A stretch of DNA of 6,218 nucleotides from an uncultured Bacilli bacterium (GTDB taxonomy: Bacteria; Bacillota_I; Bacilli_A; RF39; UBA660), in contig CANRMU010000059.1 in the NCBI GenBank assembly GCA_947631895.1, forward strand, positions 1 through 6,218. Direction: 5' to 3'. The position numbers and the translations under genes were made by a program. Under the pieces are notes generated by a model. That model saw nothing but the letters and a program-made list of their open reading frames with translations. It had not been told where the DNA came from and did no database searches. Positions 1-5,271 of this stretch are shown here, piece after piece; within the stretch, counting starts at the first letter, position 1; every line of letters starts with the position of its first letter.

Positions 1-13
1 ATTTAGAAAACAA

Positions 14-29
14 TGTTTCACGTGAAACA
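14..29. other. parS: parS site 1 (ParB/Spo0J binding site)
   Basis: The sequence TGTTTCACGTGAAACA is a perfect 16-bp inverted repeat. It matches the known B. subtilis-type chromosomal parS consensus, which is bound by the CTPase clamp ParB (Spo0J) for chromosome segregation and SMC loading. Here the symmetry extends to 22 bp (11-32). No T-run follows, so it is not a terminator. It differs from the Noc-binding site, whose core is CCCGGG. Confidence 0.93.
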
Positions 30-128
30 TTGGAAGTAAATAACTTTAGATTTTTGCTAATAAAAAAATGAAGGCCTAATTTTAGTGAAGTAAAAATTAT
101 TATTTAAAAATTGAAATTTAGAAAACAA

Positions 129-144
129 TGTTTCACGTGAAACA
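129..144. other. parS: parS site 2 (ParB/Spo0J binding site)
   Basis: This is an identical TGTTTCACGTGAAACA, 115 bp downstream of site 1. The palindrome extends to 20 bp (127-146). The outermost pair seen in sites 1 and 3 is lost through one G-to-A change at 147. Confidence 0.93.
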
Positions 145-241
145 TTAGAAGTGAATAACTTTAGATTTTGTTAATAAAAAATAAAAGTCTAATTTTAGTG
201 AAGTAAAAATTATTATTTAAAAATTAAAATTTAGAAAACAA

Positions 242-257
242 TGTTTCACGTGAAACA
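242..257. other. parS: parS site 3 (ParB/Spo0J binding site)
   Basis: This is an identical TGTTTCACGTGAAACA, 113 bp downstream of site 2, with the palindrome extending to 22 bp (239-260). It ends five bases before the -35 element of the SRP RNA promoter at 263. ParB bound here, or sliding outward from here, would be next to RNA polymerase at that promoter. Confidence 0.93.
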
Positions 258-262
258 TTGAG

Positions 263-291
263 TTTACTTTTTATATTTTATTTGTTATAAT
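263..291 (+). promoter_or_regulatory. Sigma-A-type promoter of the SRP RNA
   Basis: A TTTACT -35 element (263-268) and a perfect TATAAT -10 element (286-291) are separated by the ideal 17 bp. The expected start, about seven bases after the -10, falls at or near G298, which is also the first base of the closing helix of the SRP RNA. The agreement between promoter and RNA end supports both calls. It is the clearest promoter in the window and may also supply tadA by read-through. Confidence 0.85.
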
Positions 292-297
292 CTATTT

Positions 298-372
298 GTG
301 CAACAAAGATACTGTAATCTGGTCAGAATCGGAAGATAGCAGCCACGTCAGTCCCTGTTTGTGTGCACATTT
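298..372 (+). ncRNA. ffs: Signal recognition particle RNA, short 4.5S type
   Basis: This RNA binds the M domain of Ffh and forms the bacterial SRP, which directs ribosomes making membrane and secreted proteins to FtsY. The diagnostic domain IV is present: GGTCAG (321-326), a GGAA tetraloop (331-334) closed by C330-G335, and AGCAGCCA (338-345) forming the internal loop recognised by Ffh. Outer pairing is also visible. GTGCA/ACAAA (298-307) pairs with TTTGT/TGCAC (358-368) with one bulged G, and ACTG (311-314) pairs with CAGT (349-352). At about 71-75 nt it lacks the Alu domain found in the roughly 270-nt B. subtilis RNA. Short forms are known in Mollicutes, lactic acid bacteria and Gram-negative bacteria. 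The exact 3' end within the T-run is not certain. Confidence 0.93.
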
Positions 373-377
373 TTTTT
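358..377 (+). terminator. SRP RNA 3' strand plus T-run acting as intrinsic terminator
   Basis: The 3' strand of the SRP RNA closing helix (358-368) is followed after one base by eight T residues (370-377). The RNA's functional terminal stem, which pairs with 298-307, would therefore double as the terminator stem. The stem is long-range, so efficiency is hard to judge. tadA begins only 15 bases later with no promoter between, so some read-through is likely. Confidence 0.6.
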
Positions 378-392
378 ATGGAGTGATATTAG

Positions 393-803
393 ATGAATGA
401 GTATATTAAAATAATCTTAGATGAAGCTACAATTGCTTTTAATGAAAACGAAATCCCAATAGGTGCAATAGTTATAAACAATGGAAAAGTTATTTCTCGA
501 AGTCATAATACTCGAGAAAAGGATCATAATATTTTAGGTCATGCTGAAATAAATGCGATTATAGCTGCTTCAAATAAATTAGGGAGATGGAATTTAAGTG
601 ATTGTGATTTATATGTGACTTTAAAGCCTTGTTCAATGTGTTTAGAGGTCATAAAACAAGCTCGAATTAATCATGTTTATTATTTATTAGATAAACTAGA
701 TTATAAGAAAGAATATAATAAAACGGCTATAATTAAAATAGAAAACAAAAACGAACAAACGTATGCTAATATGTTAGCTAATTTTTTTAAAAATAAGCGA
801 TAG
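393..803 (+). CDS. tadA: tRNA-specific adenosine deaminase TadA
   Basis: This 136-residue protein belongs to the zinc-dependent cytidine/adenosine deaminase family. TadA converts A34 to inosine in tRNA-Arg(ACG), so that one tRNA reads CGU, CGC and CGA codons. The catalytic His-Ala-Glu is at residues 50-52 (H50 binds zinc, E52 shuttles protons). The PCxxC motif is at 79-83, with C80 and C83 as the other zinc ligands. The following QARINHVYY resembles the TadA pattern after PCxxC. It is shorter than the roughly 160-residue homologues but has a complete core and ends in a basic C-terminal helix. The start ATG is preceded by GGAG at 380-383, nine bases away. CGA and CGT codons occur in nearby genes, consistent with an active enzyme. 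Family membership is sure. Assignment to tRNA rather than a free base rests on the motifs and on position next to dnaX. Confidence 0.9.
   Translation: MNEYIKIILDEATIAFNENEIPIGAIVINNGKVISRSHNTREKDHNILGHAEINAIIAASNKLGRWNLSDCDLYVTLKPCSMCLEVIKQARINHVYYLLDKLDYKKEYNKTAIIKIENKNEQTYANMLANFFKNKR
765..788 (+). terminator. Weak hairpin plus T-run at the end of tadA
   Basis: GCTAA (765-769) can pair with TTAGC (774-778) around a TATG loop, followed by TAA and seven T residues (782-788). The stem has only five pairs, is separated from the T-run and lies inside the tadA coding region. At best it is a leaky terminator ahead of the dnaX promoter. Confidence 0.25.
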
Positions 804-807
804 TTTA

Positions 808-816
808 TGATATAAT
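808..816 (+). promoter_or_regulatory. Extended -10 promoter for dnaX
   Basis: TGATATAAT contains a perfect TATAAT (811-816) preceded by the TGn extension, which lets sigma-A promoters work without a good -35. No convincing -35 is seen about 17 bases upstream (TAAAAA at 788-793). Transcription would begin near 823, giving a leader of about 17 bases that still carries the AAGGGA ribosome-binding site (825-830). It lies in the short gap after the tadA stop. Confidence 0.55.
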
Positions 817-824
817 GATATTTG

Positions 825-830
825 AAGGGA
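825..830 (+). promoter_or_regulatory. Ribosome-binding site deciding the dnaX start
   Basis: AAGGGA lies nine bases before ATG 840. An in-frame TTG at 822 would place this site inside the coding sequence and would have no ribosome-binding site of its own, so ATG 840 is preferred. Confidence 0.7.
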
Positions 831-839
831 CGTGAAATC

Positions 840-2471
840 ATGGATTATAAGGTACTTTATCGTAAATATCGTCCAACAAACTTTGAAAATATCGTTGGTC
901 AAGAATATACTATTACAATGTTAAAAAATGCAATTATGAATGATAAGATTTCACATGCTTATTTATTTACTGGACCTAGAGGAACTGGAAAGACTAGTAC
1001 GGCAAAAGTTTTTGCGAAGACAATTAATTGTGAAAACCGAATAAATGGTGAGGCTTGTGGAAAATGTAATTCTTGTTTAAATTTTTCACATAGCTCTGAT
1101 ATTATTGAAATTGATGCAGCTTCAAATAACGGTGTTGATGATATAAGAGAGCTAATTAATAATGTTAAAATTGCTCCTACTTCGAGTAAATATAAAATAT
1201 ACATAATTGACGAAGTTCATATGATGACTCAAAGTGCTTTTAATGCTTTGTTATTAACATTAGAAGAACCTCCCACACATGCTATTTTTATTATGGCTAC
1301 GACTAATGTAGAAAGCGTTCCAATTACTATATTATCGAGATGTCAACGTTTTAATTTTAAAAAAATTGAATTAAATACAATTAAAAATCAACTTTCTAAA
1401 ATTTGTCTGGAAGAAAACATTAAAATCACATCTGATGCTTTAGATGAAATTGCTTATTTGTCAGAAGGTGGTTTAAGAGATGCATTATCCTTATTGGATC
1501 AACTTTCATCTGAAAATGATGAAATAACGATTGATAAAATATTAATGAATTATGGGTCAATCTCTTCATTATTTATTAAAAATATTATTGATGATATTGA
1601 AAATAATGATGCTGATAAAATTATTTTAGCAATGAAAGAATTAGAAAATAGTTCTAGTGATTATAAAGTTTTTATTAAAAAACTAGTTAAAGAGTTGATA
1701 AATAAAGCTATTTTAATTAAACAAACAAATTTGAAATCAAATTTAACTTATGAAAACATTAAAAATTTAATTTTGGATTTAAATGATTGTTTTAATAAAA
1801 TAAGTATTCACATAAATCCATATTTATTAATTCAAGTTATACTATTAAATTATGTTAAACCAGTTGTTAAAGCTAATGATGAAGATGTTAAGAAAGATAA
1901 AATAGAAGAACAGCCAAAAATTATTAAACAAGAAGTAGTTGTTGAAGTTAAGGAAGAAATATCAACAACTGATGAAAGTAACTTATCAACATATAATGAA
2001 GAGTTAAGTGAATATTTAGAAGAATTAAAAAATATTAGAATTAATAATTGTTTTGCTACGGCTCAAAAAGAGATTTTAAATAAATATCAAAATAAATATC
2101 AGACGATGAATTTTAAAGAATTTGGTGATATGGAATCATTGTTAATAGATACTAAAATTATTGCTGCTGGTAAGCAAGTAGCGATATTAACGACTTCTCT
2201 TGCTAGTAGTGCAGATTTGTTAAATCATCATTTAGAAAAAATTGAAAGTAAGTTATCAACATTGTTAGAAGGCGATGTTAAATTTATCGCTGTTAGTGAA
2301 GAAGAATGGAATAATTATAAAAGAGAGTATGTTCAAAATTTAAAAAATGGTGTAAAATATGAAGTGATTGATGAATCAGGGTTGCAAGAATTAAAACCGT
2401 CTAAAGATGATTCACAATTAGAACAATTTGCTGAGCAAATTTTTGAAACAAAAAAGATAGAAATTATATAG
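840..2471 (+). CDS. dnaX: DNA polymerase III clamp-loader subunit gamma/tau
   Basis: DnaX is the ATPase motor of the clamp loader, which opens the DnaN ring and places it on primed DNA; it also links the polymerase to the replisome. The protein has 543 residues from ATG 840 and starts with MDYKVLYRKYRP, the typical DnaX beginning. Seen in order are Walker A GPRGTGKT (45-52), a zinc site of C64, C73, C76 and C79, Walker B IIDE (122-125), sensor 1 ATTN (153-156), the SRC arginine-finger motif (166-168) and sensor 2 GLRDAL (211-216). The collar domain follows, then a charged Lys/Glu-rich linker at about 350-385 and a C-terminal region like that of tau. I see no convincing frameshift signal after domain III, so only the full-length form is predicted. 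The stop codon TAG shares its last base with the ribosome-binding site of the next gene. Confidence 0.97.
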   Translation: MDYKVLYRKYRPTNFENIVGQEYTITMLKNAIMNDKISHAYLFTGPRGTGKTSTAKVFAKTINCENRINGEACGKCNSCLNFSHSSDIIEIDAASNNGVDDIRELINNVKIAPTSSKYKIYIIDEVHMMTQSAFNALLLTLEEPPTHAIFIMATTNVESVPITILSRCQRFNFKKIELNTIKNQLSKICLEENIKITSDALDEIAYLSEGGLRDALSLLDQLSSENDEITIDKILMNYGSISSLFIKNIIDDIENNDADKIILAMKELENSSSDYKVFIKKLVKELINKAILIKQTNLKSNLTYENIKNLILDLNDCFNKISIHINPYLLIQVILLNYVKPVVKANDEDVKKDKIEEQPKIIKQEVVVEVKEEISTTDESNLSTYNEELSEYLEELKNIRINNCFATAQKEILNKYQNKYQTMNFKEFGDMESLLIDTKIIAAGKQVAILTTSLASSADLLNHHLEKIESKLSTLLEGDVKFIAVSEEEWNNYKREYVQNLKNGVKYEVIDESGLQELKPSKDDSQLEQFAEQIFETKKIEII

Positions 2472-2485
2472 GGAGAGTGAAAAAA

Positions 2486-2782
2486 ATGAATATGCAAAAA
2501 TTAATGCAACAAGCACAAAAAATGCAAAGAGACATGCAAAAAAATCAAGAAGAATTAGAAAAAATGAATTTTACGGGAACTTATGAATGGGTAGAAGTTG
2601 TTTTAAATGGTAAGAAAGAAATGATTTCTTGTAAAATCAAACAAGAAAATTTAGATAATGAAGATTTAGAAATGCTACAAGATTTTATTGTTTTAGCTGT
2701 TAACGCCGCTGTAAAAAAAGTTGATGCAGAATATGAAGCTAAAATGGGTCAATATTCAAGTATGCTTGGTGGTTTGATGTAA
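2486..2782 (+). CDS. ebfC: YbaB/EbfC-family nucleoid-associated protein
   Basis: This small dimeric DNA-binding protein of the YbaB/EbfC family (YaaK in B. subtilis) is nearly always encoded between dnaX and recR. Its precise job is unsettled: nucleoid association and a role near RecR have been proposed. The N-terminal part, from MNMQKLMQQAQ, is a Met/Gln/Lys-rich helix of about 30 residues. A beta region follows, containing VEVVLNGKKEMISCKI, and then a second helix with LEMLQDFIVLAVNAAVKKV. The C-terminus MGQYSSMLGGLM is family-typical. I take ATG 2486 (98 residues): GGGAG at 2471-2475 lies ten bases upstream, and this start matches the family N-terminus. A GTG at 2477 would overlap that ribosome-binding site. 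The dnaX stop ends at 2471. Confidence 0.92.
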   Translation: MNMQKLMQQAQKMQRDMQKNQEELEKMNFTGTYEWVEVVLNGKKEMISCKIKQENLDNEDLEMLQDFIVLAVNAAVKKVDAEYEAKMGQYSSMLGGLM

Positions 2783-3387
2783 TGCATGTTTATCCAGTTT
2801 TATTAGAAAGACTAATAGAATTTTTCAAAAAGTTACCTGGTATTGGTGAAAAAAGTGCGGAACGGTTAGCTTTGGCTTTAATAGATATGCCTGATGAATA
2901 TTTGATGACAATAAGTGCTGATATAATAAATGCTAAGAAAAGCTTACATCCTTGTTCTATTTGCGGGCAAATTACTGATCAAAATGTTTGTCAAATTTGC
3001 GATAGTGAAACAAGAAATCAAAATTTGATATGCGTTATAGAAGACTATAAAAGTGTTTTTGCTTTTGAAAAGGCTGGTAATTATCGAGGCGTTTATCACG
3101 TTTTAAATGGCCTTTTGTCACCAATGGAAGATATTGGTGTTGATGATATTAATTTAGCAAGTTTGGTAAAAAGAGTAGAGAGTTTAGAAAATCCAGAAAT
3201 TATTTTAGCTTTAAAATCATCTATTGAAGGTGAAACAACAACTTTATACATTCAAAAAATATTTGCTAATAAAAATGTTAAAATATCGAGATTATCTTAT
3301 GGACTACCAATTGGAGCTGAGATTGATTATTTAGATACAACTACGTTAGATAAAGCATTAGAAGATAGGAAAACTATTTCGGAATAA
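2782..3387 (+). CDS. recR: Recombination mediator RecR
   Basis: RecR works with RecO (and RecF) to load RecA onto SSB-coated single-stranded DNA at gaps. This 201-residue protein is full length for the family. It has a helix-hairpin-helix LPGIGEKSAERLA (18-30), a zinc finger of C58, C61, C70 and C73, and a Toprim domain that starts at VIEDYKSV (85-92) and includes the acidic pair E87/D88. The C-terminal segment contains SIEGETT (147-153) and the conserved YGLPIGAEIDYLD (173-185). Its ATG overlaps the stop of ebfC as TAATG, so translation is probably coupled. GGTGG at 2768-2772 can serve as ribosome-binding site. A hairpin and T-run overlap the 3' end of the gene. Confidence 0.97.
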   Translation: MHVYPVLLERLIEFFKKLPGIGEKSAERLALALIDMPDEYLMTISADIINAKKSLHPCSICGQITDQNVCQICDSETRNQNLICVIEDYKSVFAFEKAGNYRGVYHVLNGLLSPMEDIGVDDINLASLVKRVESLENPEIILALKSSIEGETTTLYIQKIFANKNVKISRLSYGLPIGAEIDYLDTTTLDKALEDRKTISE

Positions 3388-3401
3388 GTTTTCTTTTTTT
3401 T
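3369..3401 (+). terminator. Putative intrinsic terminator overlapping the end of recR
   Basis: GAAAACTATT (3369-3378) pairs with AATAAGTTTTC (3383-3393) across a TCGG loop, with one bulged A at 3386. That gives ten base pairs. Eight T residues follow directly (3394-3401). The recR stop codon TAA (3385-3387) is in the 3' arm. The stem is AT-rich, as expected in this genome, so strength is uncertain. It would separate the tadA/dnaX-recR transcript from the bofA-pth group. Confidence 0.6.
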
Positions 3402-3427
3402 ACATATATTTTGATGAGTGATTATAT

Positions 3428-3616
3428 ATGTTGAAAAAATTAGGTAAATTGTTACGAAATATAGTTTTAGCATTTCTATTATTATATGGTTTAAACTATT
3501 TAGTCAGTTCTTTACATGTGTATATTCCTATTAATGTTTTTACAGTTGGAATTACGACATTACTAGGCTTACCAGGACTTGCCTCTTTAATTATTTTATT
3601 TTTTATTGTAAAATAA
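3428..3616 (+). CDS. BofA-family small membrane protein
   Basis: This 62-residue hydrophobic protein has a short basic N-terminus (MLKKLGKLLR) and two predicted membrane segments at about residues 11-28 and 38-61. Between and within them are IPINVFT (33-39) and LGLPG (46-50), the hallmark of the BofA family. In B. subtilis, BofA (87 residues) holds the intramembrane protease SpoIVFB inactive until pro-sigma-K must be cleaved, and bofA lies shortly downstream of recR, as here. This copy lacks about 25 N-terminal residues compared with BofA from memory, but the C-terminal core is whole. The ATG has only a weak ribosome-binding site (GAG at 3416-3418), and no clear promoter lies between it and the recR terminator. 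Family membership is well supported by motif and position. A role in sporulation cannot be inferred from this window. Confidence 0.8.
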   Translation: MLKKLGKLLRNIVLAFLLLYGLNYLVSSLHVYIPINVFTVGITTLLGLPGLASLIILFFIVK

Positions 3617-3620
3617 TCTT

Positions 3621-3628
3621 AGGTGAGG
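3621..3628 (+). promoter_or_regulatory. Ribosome-binding site deciding the holB GTG start
   Basis: AGGTGAGG lies just before GTG 3633; AGGTGA ends six bases upstream, an ideal spacing. The nearby ATG at 3640 is out of frame, so GTG is the start. Confidence 0.75.
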
Positions 3629-3632
3629 TTTT

Positions 3633-4475
3633 GTGCACAATGAAAATGATGTATTTGATATATTAGCCAAGCAATACCATGACAATAAATTAGGTCATGC
3701 TTTTTTGCTTGAAACTGATGATAGTGAAAAATGTTTAGCTAAAATTTTAGCATTTTTAAAGTTATTAAATTGTGAAAATGAGTATAAAGATGACTGTTCT
3801 TTGTGTAACTTGTGTCATTTAATAACTACTAAACAATTGCCTAATTTATTAATAATTGAACCAGATGGAGCTTTTATAAAAAAAGAACAAATTTTAGAAT
3901 TAAAAAATACTTTTAAAACCAAGCCAATATTTTCAAAATATAACATGTATATAATTATGAATGCAGAATGCTTAAATTCTTCTTCAGCTAATACAATGTT
4001 AAAATTTTTGGAAGAACCAGAAGAAAAAATTATTGGTTTTTTTGTAACAAATAATAAAGAAAATGTAATTGATACAATTAAAAGTCGTTGCCAAATTTTA
4101 CTTGATTATTATTTTGATTCAAAAATAGTTGATGATGAAATGATTGTTGAAGCTGTTAATTATGTTAAACAATTAGAAAGTGCAAAAATAGATTGTTTGT
4201 TTTATAATAAAGATGTAATTTTACCAAAAATTACTGATAAAAATTGGTTAATTGCTTTATTTATAAAAATGATTGATATTTATGAAAATTTATATGAAAA
4301 GAAAATAACGAATGGAGAACTTCCTAAAGATTATGAATCTTTAAATTTTATGTTAAAAAATGATAATGAATATTTTATAAATAAACTTAATTTGTTAAAA
4401 GAATTATTAAAATCTTTAGAGTTTAATGTAAATAATCAAATGGTATTGGACCGTTTAGTGCTAGAAAGTTGGTGA
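3633..4475 (+). CDS. holB: DNA polymerase III clamp-loader subunit delta prime
   Basis: HolB is the rigid, non-hydrolysing subunit of the clamp loader and supplies the SRC arginine finger that completes a DnaX ATP site. The 280-residue protein begins with the LGHAFLLE signature (20-27), matching the SHAYLF of DnaX. The Walker A loop is gone: TDDSEKC (28-34) replaces the glycine-lysine loop. The Walker B acidic pair is also absent (YIIMNAE, 106-112). The zinc cysteines C47, C55, C58 and C61 remain, as do LKFLEEP (123-129) and SRCQ (151-154). Loss of ATP binding with SRC retained separates delta prime from a second DnaX. It starts with GTG 17 bases after the BofA-like gene and ends four bases before ricT. 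In B. subtilis tmk sits upstream of holB; here it is absent. Confidence 0.93.
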   Translation: MHNENDVFDILAKQYHDNKLGHAFLLETDDSEKCLAKILAFLKLLNCENEYKDDCSLCNLCHLITTKQLPNLLIIEPDGAFIKKEQILELKNTFKTKPIFSKYNMYIIMNAECLNSSSANTMLKFLEEPEEKIIGFFVTNNKENVIDTIKSRCQILLDYYFDSKIVDDEMIVEAVNYVKQLESAKIDCLFYNKDVILPKITDKNWLIALFIKMIDIYENLYEKKITNGELPKDYESLNFMLKNDNEYFINKLNLLKELLKSLEFNVNNQMVLDRLVLESW

Positions 4476-4479
4476 AAAG

Positions 4480-5271
4480 ATGAATATTTATGGAGTTGTA
4501 TATAAAGATCAAGGTAAAATTTATTATTTTAATGGTAAAAATTTAAGAATTCCTAATAATGTAACAGTTATTGTTGAAACTAATCGAGGAGAACAATTTG
4601 GGAAAGTTGTTAAAAAGTTAAGCCAAGATGAAGCAGGGGCTATTAAAGAAGAATTAAAGGAAATTATTAGAATTGCAACTAGAAAAGATTATGATCAATA
4701 TTTAAAAAATAATAAAGATGTTGAAGAAGCTTTGGTGCATGCTCAAAATTTTAGTGATGAACTTGGTTTAAGTATGCGTTTTATAAATGGCGATATGACT
4801 TTTGATAGAAAACAATTATTATTAAATTTTTATGCTGATGATCGAGTAGATTTTCGAGAATTAGCTAGAAAGTTAGCAGGTATTTACCATACTAGAATTG
4901 AGTTAAGACAAGTTGGAGCTAGAGATAAAGCTTGTATTACAGGTGGTATTGGGGTATGTGGAAAACCACTTTGCTGTGCAACTTTCCTAAATCATATGGA
5001 TTCAGTTACTATAAATATGGCTAAAGACCAAAATTTATCTTTAAATCCAGCTAAAATAAATGGGGCATGTGGAAGACTTTTATGTTGTCTTACTTATGAA
5101 GAAGATAATTATATTGAATGTAGCAAAGGCTTACCAATGGTTGGCGATAAAATAAGTTATCATGGTAAACAAGGAGAAGTTTTAAGTGTTGATATCTTAC
5201 GTCGCCGTTATAAAATATTAGTTGATGATGATGTTAAGGAAGTAATTGTAGATAATGAAAAAGGAGCTTAA
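4480..5271 (+). CDS. ricT: PSP1-domain protein RicT (YaaT), RNase Y-associated regulator
   Basis: RicT (YaaT) joins RicA and RicF in the B. subtilis Y-complex, which steers RNase Y in mRNA maturation and affects competence, biofilm formation and sporulation. The complex carries 4Fe-4S clusters. The 263-residue protein has the PSP1 fold: an N-terminal beta domain with RGEQFGKVV (36-44), a central helical part, and a cysteine-rich region with C152, C160, C165, C166, C197, C202, C203 and C214 in the repeated pattern CGKPLCC / CGRLLCC. A small beta-barrel-like end follows (VGDKISYHGKQGEV, 221-234). Length is close to the roughly 275 residues of B. subtilis YaaT. GGTG at 4471-4474, overlapping the holB stop, is the ribosome-binding site. 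The last 17 bases overlap trmN6. Family certain; whether RicA and RicF partners exist here is unknown. Confidence 0.93.
   Translation: MNIYGVVYKDQGKIYYFNGKNLRIPNNVTVIVETNRGEQFGKVVKKLSQDEAGAIKEELKEIIRIATRKDYDQYLKNNKDVEEALVHAQNFSDELGLSMRFINGDMTFDRKQLLLNFYADDRVDFRELARKLAGIYHTRIELRQVGARDKACITGGIGVCGKPLCCATFLNHMDSVTINMAKDQNLSLNPAKINGACGRLLCCLTYEEDNYIECSKGLPMVGDKISYHGKQGEVLSVDILRRRYKILVDDDVKEVIVDNEKGA

Larger units (their letters stand above)
1..260. repeat. Tandem repeat array of parS-bearing units (two full, one partial)
   Basis: Three direct repeats lie head to tail. Unit 1 is 1-115, unit 2 is 116-228, and a partial unit 3 is 229-260. Each begins ATTTAGAAAACAATG and carries a palindromic parS near its left end. 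Units 1 and 2 are roughly 90% identical by eye, with about eight substitutions and two one-base indels. Nearly all substitutions are transitions, and none falls in the palindrome. The right part of the unit, from CTAATTTTAGTG to the A/T-rich end, is also almost unchanged. Unit 3 keeps only the first 32 bp and then gives way to the promoter of the SRP RNA. No open reading frame of note occurs here. Because the window opens exactly on a unit boundary, more copies may lie upstream. Confidence 0.93.

Noticed and set aside
11..260. CRISPR-like repeats or terminators made of repeated palindromes
   Set aside because: The intervals between palindromes are 113-115 bp and are themselves repeated, not unique spacers. 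No T-run follows the palindromes, and the core equals the known parS sequence.
822..839. TTG start for dnaX six codons upstream of ATG 840
   Set aside because: It has no ribosome-binding site, lies at about the predicted transcription start, and adds residues not seen in DnaX proteins, which begin with a form of MxYxxLYRKYRP.
959..1204. 81-codon open frame on the - strand
   Set aside because: It lies wholly within the Walker A to Walker B region of dnaX, has no recognisable protein family and is an antisense shadow.
1369..1375. A7 run in dnaX as a programmed frameshift or slippage site that would make a gamma form
   Set aside because: It lies just after the SRC motif, too early for a gamma product. 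Runs of six or seven A are common across this AT-rich window, and no stimulatory structure is visible.
2477..2485. GTG start for ebfC three codons upstream of ATG 2486
   Set aside because: It overlaps the GGGAG ribosome-binding site. ATG 2486 is properly spaced and fits the family N-terminus.
3399..3427. TTTACA (3399-3404) and TTATAT (3422-3427) as a promoter for the bofA-like gene
   Set aside because: Spacing is 17 bp, but transcription would begin inside the coding region and leave no ribosome-binding site.
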